DNA from: Rhexocercosporidium sp. MPI-PUGE-AT-0058 | Taxonomy: Eukaryota; Ascomycota; Leotiomycetes; Helotiales | NCBI GenBank assembly: GCA_020746875.1 | Contig: JAGTJL010000018.1 | Coordinates: forward strand, 1,550,001 to 1,614,000 | Length of the DNA: 64,000 nucleotides | Reading direction: 5' to 3' | Shown: positions 36,123-45,830 of the stretch, piece by piece | How positions within the stretch are numbered: position 1 is the first letter of the stretch | Layout of the letters: each line of letters begins with the position of its first letter | Translations under genes and position numbers: made by a program | The notes under the pieces: model-generated | Seen by the model: only the letters and a program-made list of their open reading frames with translations | The model's database searches: none | What the model was told of the DNA's origin: nothing

Positions 36123-37595
36123 ATGTCATCACCCCACGACTCTGATCATGGTGGACCTTTCTATAGCTCTGGAGCAGGTTTCGTTCCGCGATTCGAACCC
36201 CCACGAGGAGAGCGCATCTACTACGACGACGGCGCTCACCTCCCTCACCGCCCTCACCCCCCTCACCCAGCGGCCACTAGTGCATCCGCTCGACCCACAT
36301 CACACACAACATCACGGGAGGAACTCGCCGCTCGCAAGCGCTCGATCCTAGACAGTATCCAAGCCGAAGCGGATGCCGCCGTCGCGGAGCTCGAAGTCTC
36401 TCGCATCCAGCGCCGCCAGTACGGCAGGAGCTCGCGCCCGGAAGGCGTCCACGATAACTATATGAAGAGGGAGGAGGATGAGGAGAAGGAAGAAGACATC
36501 GAAGAGCTATGCGATGTCCTGCTGGAGGAGTATGGCGTGGAAGTCGAGCCGCTACCGCCAGGCGCTCGGGCTCCCATCTACGGCCCAACGGTGAGGGCCG
36601 CTTGGCCGGTGACTGAGGAGGGAGTGGGACGCGAGAGGGAACGGAGGAGTAGGATGGGCAGCGAGAGTCGGCCTGAGCTAGAGTCGAGCGAGGACAGCGA
36701 GGAGGACAACGAAGAGCTTGTCAATCGCATGTCTCGTGGCTCGGCTGACCGGCTGAAGGCCCAAACGAGTTTCCGAGGAACATACCATGGATATGAACGC
36801 CCCTCTGGAGGAGATTGGAGAAGACGCCGCGACCCATATGACGACAGCAGCTACGAAGCACCTAGTCGACCAAGGCCCAAACCCCGCGGACCGGGTCCCG
36901 GGCCTACAGGCGCAGAAGCACCCTTTCCCATGGAGGAGGACGAAACGAGAGAGAGGAAAAGAGAATGGGAGAGAGAACAAGAGATGAGGAGGGGCCGGGA
37001 GAAGAGGAAGGAACGAGAGATCAGGATAGAAAGAGATATAAGGAGGGATGAATTAGAGAGAGAGATAAGGAGGGATGAATTGGAAAGGGAGATGAGGAGG
37101 AATGAAGAGAGGTCAAGGTGCCAAAAGGCAGAAAATGAAGAGGAATGGGAGGACATACACGAACAAACCTTCGTGACATCGAGGCGTCCTCCATATCCTC
37201 ATGTCGACCCTGAATACGGCTTCATACACAGACCACGTAGCGAATACGATCTCCGCCGAACAGAGAGCTATGGGGGCCCTTCTACCGCCGCCAACCCTGC
37301 GTATGAGGCTGGATACAGATCAAGAGGCGAGATACGCATACAGCGGCGGTCGGAGTATCCAAGCTCAGGCCCGAGGCCGAGGTCAAGGTCTCCACCGGGC
37401 CATTTAGACATGTATATGCATGGAGGTCGGCATGAGAAGGATGCGCCTGCACCTGCACCGGAGGAAGGAGAGTCCCAAGATGATGGTGTAAGGAGGAGGA
37501 GGAGGAGCCGGAAGCGTGAGAGTTATCGGGAGGAGAGTCTGAGGATGATGGCATCAGGAGGAGGAGGAGGAGCCGGAAGGGGTGAGACTTATTAG
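36123..37595 (+). CDS. Disordered Arg/Glu-rich hypothetical protein
   Basis: The frame runs 490 codons from the ATG at 36123 (MSSPHDSDHGGPFY). It is open 33 codons further up, but that part is hydrophobic and the context poorer. The protein is almost entirely low complexity: a His/Pro-rich start, a Glu-rich acidic segment (EEDEEKEEDIEELCDVLLEE), then a long charged helix made of repeats of about 9-11 residues (RRDELEREIRRDELEREMRR). The end is Ser/Arg- and Gly-rich. The charged helix is probably a single alpha-helix or coiled coil. No enzymatic domain seen. It lies just after, and on the strand of, the helical-domain gene. Confidence 0.6.
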   Translation: MSSPHDSDHGGPFYSSGAGFVPRFEPPRGERIYYDDGAHLPHRPHPPHPAATSASARPTSHTTSREELAARKRSILDSIQAEADAAVAELEVSRIQRRQYGRSSRPEGVHDNYMKREEDEEKEEDIEELCDVLLEEYGVEVEPLPPGARAPIYGPTVRAAWPVTEEGVGRERERRSRMGSESRPELESSEDSEEDNEELVNRMSRGSADRLKAQTSFRGTYHGYERPSGGDWRRRRDPYDDSSYEAPSRPRPKPRGPGPGPTGAEAPFPMEEDETRERKREWEREQEMRRGREKRKEREIRIERDIRRDELEREIRRDELEREMRRNEERSRCQKAENEEEWEDIHEQTFVTSRRPPYPHVDPEYGFIHRPRSEYDLRRTESYGGPSTAANPAYEAGYRSRGEIRIQRRSEYPSSGPRPRSRSPPGHLDMYMHGGRHEKDAPAPAPEEGESQDDGVRRRRRSRKRESYREESLRMMASGGGGGAGRGETY

Positions 37596-38769
37596 GACTT
37601 TTATTGAAGTTGGGAGCGGAGACAGGAGAGATATGTTGAGAGACAAAGCCTCGAGGGAATTTGAATGGCATGATTTATGAGCATCAAGGGTTTAATGCGA
37701 GGAAGAGCGTTCAAAGGAGTTTTAATGTAGCAATGGAGCCCTCAAAGGCGAAGTGAAAGAATTATCTGACGACACATGCACACCTTTCGATTACTTAACA
37801 ATCCCTATTCACTATACGCTTAGCCTTGAAGCCTTCTTTGAGCAGAGATTTGATCAAAACATTCTATCCAGTACTCACTTGCGCACCATGATGCTGATAC
37901 GAAAGCGCTGACTCTGGCGGGATTGGAAAAAGTGGAGACACTAAGTTAGCTCCTCTGCTTGGTGTGCAAAAACAGGGAAATACTTGTGCTTTAAACATCG
38001 ATCCTTTGGTATATACGCCTGATGTTTGTGACGGTTTGGAGCTTCCAGAGCTGAGCTTCCAGGCTTAGCTAGCCCACTTGCCTAATCGGGTAATAGCTGA
38101 GGACTCAAACTCATCACCACAAGAGCACCATCTTACAAGCCCAGTTGGGCCACCTAATTTAATGCTATGATGCCATATAAGGAGAGATTTTGGGCAGAAG
38201 CTAAACCTCGCAGCCATGTCTAGGCAGTAGGTAGGGGGTTGTTAGTATGGCTCCTTTGACGCCGCCATAGTGACACAGACCACCATGCCTCCATCCAGGT
38301 GGCATGCGTCTCGACCCAGGCCCCCAATCAGGTTGCACATGCTCCGGATATTTTACATGAAAATATTAAGGACCTAAATAGAATTGAAAGTACCTAGGTG
38401 TTTGCCACTTACGAGGCGACCACTTCGAAGACTTAGTTGCTTGATGGTCCTCTGCTTTTTGGAAACAAGTGAAAGAGGAAGAGAGCGGACATTGGTGACC
38501 TAGTTTTGTGAGTGTTTAAATATATTTACTGGATACATACGGCCACTGATGGGGGTGGTTTCATGTTCTACTGAGATCTTTCGGGATACTACCTATGGAG
38601 GTATCATGTCTCCGAACAGCCCAGTTTGTGATATATTTTCACTGATGTTTTTCTCTTCTTAGGTGTGGCAACAGTTACCTGGTGGTGTGCCGTGTTCAAG
38701 AACAGTACTTAAATAGTGGATCCCCCCCACCACACAGGCCCTATGTGACTCTACTTCCTACCGCTTCAA
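37596..38769. other. Intergenic with a tRNA-like element
   Basis: No protein gene supported. It contains the tRNA-derived sequence described separately and GC-normal spacer sequence. Confidence 0.4.
38087..38159 (-). repeat. tRNA-derived (SINE-like or pseudo-tRNA) sequence
   Basis: On the minus strand TGGCCCAACTGGG (38152-38140) fits the Pol III A box perfectly. GTTTGAGTCC (38110-38101) fits the B box except for one C-to-T change, 29 bases further on, and its TGAG/CTCA flanks can form the T stem. The acceptor arms do not pair, so it is not a working tRNA. It is more likely a tRNA pseudogene or the head of a SINE. Confidence 0.4.
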
Positions 38770-39441
38770 ATGTCTCCTTCAAGCCTCCACCACCAAAAGG
38801 TCTCTCAAGGTGGCATGGATTCCGCGATCGGAAGCGACGAATCCCATTCGGATACGGAAATCATTATGTCAGACTTGGATTCAATCTTGGAGAACGGCCG
38901 CACATATTCCCCATTTGAGAGGTAATTGCAGTCATAAATCTCACAGAACGCCGCTAACTATTCCATGCAAGACTACCTGTTCAAATGGCGAAGTGAGCTT
39001 ACTATGTTTGTCTTGAGCTTGGCTAACATGCGGTAGATGGAGCAGAACGGCTCTGTAAGTACTGCTTTGAGCAACATATCACTTGGAGCGGACTGCCAGG
39101 GTTCCAACATGACATGTGCACGAAGACGTTGGATAGCAAGCATCACATCGCTCAACCAGATCGGTATCATATCGTGCTAGATTTGGGCACAGGCACAGGC
39201 GCCCGGGCAGCAGGCAGCAGACTTTGGTACGTGCTTCTCCTCTTCCATACCCAGCTAGACTATATCATCTTCCGCAGCCAAGCGCATCCCGAATAAGCGT
39301 CTTAGGAGTGGACATTAGCAACATTCTAGAAGATGGTGGACCGGCCAATCGTAAGTTCTGAATCGTCGACTTCTCTTTTAATTCCTATCAGAACCAATTC
39401 CAGAAGCTGCAGCTCGACACATCGCCTTGTGCTCTTTGTAA
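38770..39441 (+). pseudogene. LaeA-like SAM-dependent methyltransferase, 3'-truncated
   Basis: ATG at 38770 opens MSPSSLHHQKVSQGGMDSA and runs to ENGRTYSPFE, the NGRxY landmark seen at the start of LaeA-like methyltransferases. Further exons read GAERL, joined to FQHDMCTKTLD, then RYHIVLDLGTGTGARA, which carries the SAM-binding motif I (DLGTGTG). Next comes ISVLGVDISNILED (motif II region). After a last gtaagt intron the frame ends at TAA 39441, long before the usual 300 or more residues. The short exon after ENGRTY cannot be joined in phase. The end overlaps the convergent SET-MYND relic. Probably a truncated, non-functional copy. Relatives regulate secondary metabolism, but nothing shows that here. 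Confidence 0.6.
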
Positions 39442-40914
39442 TGGGCGACCTGGCACGCCCGCCCGCAGTACATGACCTTGTTGCACCTTCCGCACCGCAT
39501 TAACTGCACAGAAACCTTTTCGCACTTCGCGCATTGGGGCGGTGCCGACAAGAGGCCCCTCTCATTTCCACTTCCGCTCTCTACAGTCGCCAACAAATCC
39601 TCCGTTATCTTCTTTGTTAATCTCAACACCCGCTGTTCACCCAAGCTGACGTGTGCCGCAGACCATGCGTTCCCCCCGGAGAATAGAACCCCTCTGCGAG
39701 TTGCTCTTCCAGCTTTTCCAGTTGAGTTCCGAAACCATCGAGAAGATCAGAGATCGATTCCACCAGAATCCGCAGGACTTCCGCTTCATTTGAATCGCTG
39801 ATTTTCTCAACTGCAGCATCGCTTTGATAAGGCGCTATTATAGCAAGCTCCGATTCGTGCAGCCGTTGAATACGGAGATATCGAAGGACGCTTCTTGGCA
39901 GCGGATTAGTGAGCGTAAGAGAGATGGTAGAGGTCGAATCGAGCCTAGCCGATACCTAGAGTTTGTGCTTTTGCTAAAAAAGTGGCGCTATGGGATACGT
40001 CGTGAGAACGAGATCATAGCTGTCGTTGCGATTACCGGGTACGACGACAAAGCCATAGAGAAGTAAAAGACGATTGTTTGGAATAGACCCATAATTGATG
40101 AAGAGCTGAGAGAACACTTCTAGGTAAGAGCACTAGTGGTAGCGTTAGAAAACAAGATGAACGTACCTGATCTCCCGATTCGTAGTTTTCCCCGGCAAGA
40201 ACAGAGAGGTTTCCAGACAAGCTATCGTAGACGTGACACTGCTTAACCTCAGGCGAGTGGTTCAACATGTCCGCGAAGGGCGCCAGGAGTCGAATCGAAC
40301 CTCCATCGGGCAGCTTAAAATCTATCGCACGACTCCACACGGTGCAGAGAGCCCACTTGTACTGAAAGATGGGAAATAAGTGTCAACAGCCGATTCGCAG
40401 CATCTTTCGCGTTTTGTAATACTTACATCTTCAATGGTGAATTTGTCGCGTAGAAACAGTTCTTGATATCGTCCAAATAGTCGCACTACCAATTCCCTAT
40501 GATCGTCCTCGATCTGTCGATCCAGCTGCTTCATGGTAGTGTAAAGCGAAGTTCCGCACAAACTTCCAGCTCGGCCTCCGCAAAGAAGACGCTCGAAGTG
40601 TAGTTCGCAGGCAGCGCCGCCACATGGCTTCGCAGGCCATCGTATCCCGATCCGCGCGATCTAACGAAGAGAATATACGTAGCCAAGGTGTCATCGACAG
40701 ACAAGGGCGGCAGCGTAGAGAGAAGGGCTGGCCCAAGGAAGGGATCAGCAAATGCGTGTTCGACTGTCCAGAGAACGTCATGTGGAATGGTGAGAATCTT
40801 TTCTCCTTCCTCGAATCGCCGCAGCGTTCTGACACCGCGGCCAGTATCCAAGAAGTCGGCAAGCTCCAAGTCATCCAAGCCTGACGCTCCAGACTGTTTC
40901 AGCCAGCTTTCCAT
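39378..40914 (-). pseudogene. SET and MYND domain protein pseudogene
   Basis: Read from ATG 40914: MESWLKQSGASGLDDLELAD, then SET-domain pieces TGRGVRTLRRFEEGEKILTI, FADMLNHSP (the substrate/SAM pocket NHS motif) and LFINYGSIPNNRLLLYGF. A C-terminal MYND zinc finger follows (CAKCEKVSVQLMRCGRCNK, then YCGRACQ, with the Cys/His ligands present). Introns near 40435-40362 and 40167-40106 are in phase. Disabling changes are a -1 shift near 40560 (between ELEVC and GTSLYTTM), TAG twice in the linker (about 39980-39955, in LF*QKHKL*VSA), and a +1 shift in a G6 run near 39680. Intact relatives methylate lysine on proteins. Two stops and two shifts make function unlikely. Confidence 0.8.
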
Positions 40915-41205
40915 AGGATCGGACGAGAGAGTGTGTGCGTGAGGAGGCCAGGAAATTACTGTCTTGTGACGGGTTTGGCAACAAGTGATTGCACAGCGAG
41001 TGAAACGGCGAGGGCGTTGCAAATTTTAGGTCGATCCTCACGTATCACGTGGAGAGTTTCTCCGAGATGTTTTCAGGCACTTATCTTGCGTCCTTACGTT
41101 CTACAACTTCTATTCTGCATTGGAACCAAAACTAAGTGTTGCGCTAACAGTAGTCACGGGACAGTTCACTGGTTGCCAAAAGCCCACTTTCGCCAAACAA
41201 TCACC

Positions 41206-43247
41206 ATGTCGGCTGGTGATATCATTGCTGTCGTGACTATCCTCATCAATGTGGGGACGGATCTCTACAATCAATTGACTCTGTCAAGCAAGCTGCCGAC
41301 GATCTTCTGCTGCTCACCGCCCATCTTGAAGTTCTATCGAAGGTATTTAAGGGGTCAGAGAACGACATCATCATAGCCTATTCGTCAGAGTTTATGAGAA
41401 TGTTAGGTATCTTGAAAAGTATTCAAGAGTCATACAACAAGTGTGCAAAGGTCCTAGGCTTCGAACCTGCTGGAGCGACAACTGCGACTCAGAAGACAGC
41501 GATAAATGGCAAAAGTTTTACCAAGGCGGGCGGTGATTTTTGCCCGGATCCCTAGCATTCTCGCCGAGATTCGGTACAAGGCCGAACAACTTCAAAGATA
41601 TCTAGCATACTGTCTGTTTCATTTCTCTCTGACGTCCGGAAGCATCAGATAAAGTCGAGTGGGAAGGAATCTCTTAACTCCCTTGTGGTGAAAAATACTA
41701 CTTTGCACGATAATTTGCTGGACCTGAACCTCAGCACGAGATTCGCTAGCATCGACCAGATAGTGGAAAACCTCATGAACGAATGCAAACACCTTGAGCA
41801 CCAACCCCAGGAGACTACTCTGTTTCCCGACACGTCGGACGTTCAAGATTATCAAGCGCAGAACCTAGAAGGAGCATCATTTTGGAAGGATCGATTCCAG
41901 AAAGGCAAACTTTACGCCTCCGCTCTTCGCTATGAGGTAATGACGCTTAAGCATCCCCCACCCTTTCCTTCTATTCGCTATCTCGCATATCATACTGACA
42001 TGTCGCTTTCTCAACAGAAATTTTATGTTTCTTGGGCACGCTTCGTACATGAGGTAGAAACGTCCTTCATTCTCAAAACGATACCGACCGGGATTTTTGA
42101 AACCGAAAACCTAGACCGCGTTCGCCTACAAGGGTCTCGTTATTCCATCAATCAAGTGGCACACGTCGTCATTCCACCATCCGGCCTCTCTGGCTCCCAG
42201 CTCTTCGATCCGCTCTCGATCCGCCGCACAAGGGCTACGTCAAACCCGAGGATTATTTCAAATTGATACACGTCTGTTCCTTGTCCGACACACTGAGAAA
42301 GCTGGTCCTCGAAAGCGCAAGCTATGGTACGCTTGTCGAATGTGAAAGAGCGTCCGGCGATCTTGCCCTACCGGCGGCAATCGAGTCTCCTTCTGGCCAT
42401 ATCGGGTGGATATCTGCTCAAATCGTGGCCGTTCCAACACCTGATTAACTTGGAATCGTCACCGTACAGGAGGTCATGGAATCAAGCAGCGATTCTCTCT
42501 TTTGGTTACTTTAATGGAACGGCCGGAGACGTTCACGTTTACGTTCGTTACCTCCAAACTGGCCAAATCGAGCGCAAGAGTCTCTCAAAGCAAGTTCGTC
42601 CGGTCGGAGGCATTTCTGTTGGCGCTGCATTGTCCATCCGTCATGAGCTGGACTCAGGTGATCATGTCTGGAGCTGCGATCTTCGCATCACCGAGTTCAA
42701 GGCATGTCAAGGTGGAGAGTAAATTATTACAGCATGTGACGGTTCAACTTCTGTCGAATTTTCCACGAGGCCTCTCAAGGCTTCGCCCGACATTATGTTA
42801 CACGGAAACGACAACTCCTCAAGCTTCACCCTTCTGATAGGATCGACATTCAACTCGTGCTCAACCGACTCTACCGTCGGAGCATTGCGGGTTCCCGCAG
42901 TCTGTGATTTAGTTTGTCGATAAGCAGAAGCTCGATGCCCATTTCTCACCACATGTAGTCATGCTAATCCATCCGTGCGAGGTTCCGACAGCTTGCAAAC
43001 CGGCTTCCCCTCGGCACAACGAGCCAACAATCTATCAGCCCATGCCCCCCCCCCCCCCCCCCCCCCCCCTCCATCGCTCGACCTACTCCTATTGAGTACT
43101 AACATTCGTTCGAGCCGAGTTTTGACCTCTCTTCGATCGCGTGGGAAGAAAACTTCGATGAGCTGCAACTCCTTTCTGCAGAATGCTATTGGCGGAACGT
43201 TGTAGTGAGGTGGAGGAGGCGATTGCGGAGGAGAGAGAATTTGTAGA
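41206..43247 (+). pseudogene. Decayed gene: N-terminal helical domain protein with Pro-rich tract
   Basis: ATG 41206 opens MSAGDIIAVVTILINVGTDL, then the frame shifts near 41270 to DSVKQAADDLLLLTAHLEVL and again near 41480 and 41600. A clean stretch follows, SLVVKNTTLHDNLLDLNLS to WKDRFQKGKLYASALRYE. An intron at about 41937-42017 leads to FYVSWARFVHEVETSFIL. More shifted pieces (RRGYVKPEDYFKLIHVCSLS, IDIQLVLNRLYRRSIAG) lead to a Pro run coded by C25 and on to EPSFDLSSIAWEENFDELQL. Stops include TAG near 42910 and TAA near 43102. The start resembles fungal NLR-like N-terminal helical domains; the rest is unrecognised. At least four shifts and two stops show decay. Its 3' part overlaps the possible end of the minus-strand gene. 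Confidence 0.5.
43045..43069. repeat. Poly(C)25 homopolymer
   Basis: Twenty-five C in a row inside a decayed coding region. It would encode proline on the plus strand. Length changes here would shift the frame. Confidence 0.95.
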
Positions 43248-45641
43248 TGATAGGGTAGGTGTAGTTGTAGTTCTCTGTGTGGCTGCACGTGCCGAATGAC
43301 TGCGAAGCTTCCTAGATAGTTCTGCAGTTGCAGGCCTGACGATTTTAGTAGGATTGTGGCCGACTTCTCCTATAGGAATCCGAGAACAGTCTGACGCTGG
43401 ATTTAGTCTTCGTATGAGTTGATGACTTGTAGCTGTCAGTGTGGAGATTGGTCTAATTTTCGAGACAGTCGCTGGATATGCAGCTCTTGAGGATGCCAAG
43501 GTAACTGCAGCTGTAGTAGTATTGTTCTCCTCAGGGTTCGTGAGACCCATATCCCGGGATATAAAATTTGCGATGACTTTGTCCTTCGTAGGAATGCTTC
43601 GTACGGAATGAGAATCAGATCCCTCGACATTATCATTACTGGGTTCAGAGTCGGAGCTGGGAAAGTCATCATCGAATTCCTGATAGCAGGTTAGCAATTA
43701 AATAACGTGTGGGAATGCGAATGACTTACAGTCGCCTTCGAATCAGCCTTAGCAGCGCCGTTCACAGCAACCTTTCCTTTGTCAGCAGCCTTCTTTGTAA
43801 TTTTCTCGACGACAGTAACTAAGCCCCTCTCTGCAGCAGATATATTTGCATCTTCTAGATATTCATCGCCATTCACAGAGTCAATCTCCTTGGATTGATT
43901 TCGAAGTGTACCTGCTCCTTCAAGATGCTATCGATATCATTAGCAAGTTAATTTTAGTTGCATCCAAACAGATGGGTAAACATACATCGAACAAGTCTGT
44001 GGTAATCATCTTGAACTTGAGCATCGTAGCTGTGTTGTAGTAGAATGCAACGCTTGATATCCTTTCTGGCCAACTCTGTTTGGACATCTGAGTCCCATTA
44101 TCAACCTCTTTTACCTTTTCGATTATCTTCGGCGTATATTCGGTCAGTCCCCAGTAATGAATGTAGTTCACCCAATTCTTTAAGATATCGCAATCTCCTT
44201 GCTCACTTAGATCCAGTTGAGCTACCATTTCCAAGTCAAAGCGAACAGCTGTAGACTTGAGCGCGGGTTCAAATGGGCGAATAAACATCCGGAATATTTT
44301 GACTGCCTTACCGCAGTTTGTCATTCCATAGATCTCGAAATTGTGGAACGGAATGGCCTGGTTGCCTGGAGCTTGAGCCTCATCTGTCATATGCCAAAGT
44401 AGAAGCAGCTCGTGCAGAATAGCAGCCATAACAAATGCGACATAATGACGAGCCTCGTCCTCCAATTGCTCGTTTTGCTTCTCTTCGGTTACCAAGTAGG
44501 GTGGACAAGCAGTTGTGCGGTTGTTCCAGGTGTTTCCGATCCGAATGACTGGTAAATCCCGAAGCCCTCTATCCAGCTCGTCGGTGCAAACATAATAGAA
44601 ATGATCAGGCGTACAAGTCTTTTCATCTTTTGCAATCCAATAAATCTGGCAAGGCGGCATATAGGACGTCCGGCGATCAAGGTGAATGGGATGAGGCAAA
44701 CAGATGTTTTTCGAGGGCCCAGTCCAATGCAGCTTCGGCTGAAAGATTCGTTGGATACCATTTGTTGATCATGGGAGGTTATTTTTGAGGAAAAAGCGCT
44801 GGTATATGCTGGCAGTCCATTCAGCTTCGGATCTGTGGGGTGGAAAGCAATTGGTTTCATGTGCGAGCTCGCAACTGTTGAATTCGATGTATAGGCAACC
44901 AGGAAGTGACTTCAGCTGCCTTGGGCGATTATCACTGAGAATGTGTTGGACACGTTTGTATGCGTGTTGATCTCGGACAGCTTTTCCGGCTGTAATTCCG
45001 CGTGGTTCCAGAACCTCACGACGGAATTCGATTGATTTCTTGGGTGGTCTGCTGAAACTGGTTCCGATTGAGGTACCCGTGTCTCCGGAAATTGATTTCG
45101 GCTTCAAATTTGGATTCATCTTCTTCGAGTTCAGTTTCCACTGTCGTTTCAACTTCAGTTTCGACTTTAGCTCAGGCTCAAACTCAGACCCCGAATCAGA
45201 CTCCGGATTCGGGCCCGGCATCACGTTCCAATTCTCACTTTGAGGGAAATACGAGCAGGACGGTATCATGCCCGTAAGCTTGTGGCAAGATACCAGGAGT
45301 TGACATCGATCGAAGGGTGATTGCGCAGGGGTTGTATGGCTGACGCTATCGAGTTGCATCTCGCGATACAATTGATCATTTGCTAAAAGGAAGATCAGCA
45401 TAACTTCAAGAATGTACTATTGTACGCCATTTGCCTTGCATCTCGCGCCTTCTCATGTCCTTTGCCATTCCTTTCCTTCTCTATTGCAAATCGACTTGCA
45501 CCATGAACACTTTGTTCGTTCCCGTCACGTGCCAACCCTGGCAGAGGACGCACCTCAGGCGGCGCAACCACCACAATTCCAGAAATGAATGCGAATACGT
45601 GATTCAAATTAAGGCGGTGTGGAAACCCTGAACTTACCTGC

Positions 45642-45830
45642 TGTAATGGTCTGTGCTCTTAGCGCTAATTGCGTAATCACTGCCCTTATAAAGACAGTGA
45701 GGGGGAAGAGGTAATCTTCCCTCCTTAGTAATTAGCTTTTATATAATTCAAATATTACTAACGAGTCTATAGCGCTTCTCTAATTATTTTATTATATTAT
45801 AGTTACCTTAACGTATTAATAATTATTATA
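45642..45830 (+). repeat. 5' LTR of the Ty3/gypsy element
   Basis: 189 bases starting TGTAATGGTCTG and ending ATTATTATA. The inner half is more strongly RIP-mutated than the outer, GC-normal half. Confidence 0.92.

Noticed and set aside
38087..38159. Functional tRNA gene
   Set aside because: The acceptor arms do not pair and the B box has a mismatch, so a tRNA-derived repeat is more likely.
42959..43288. Minus-strand gene with a Gly run over the C25 tract
   Set aside because: The plus strand across the same bases fits the decayed gene upstream; the Gly run is the shadow of the homopolymer.
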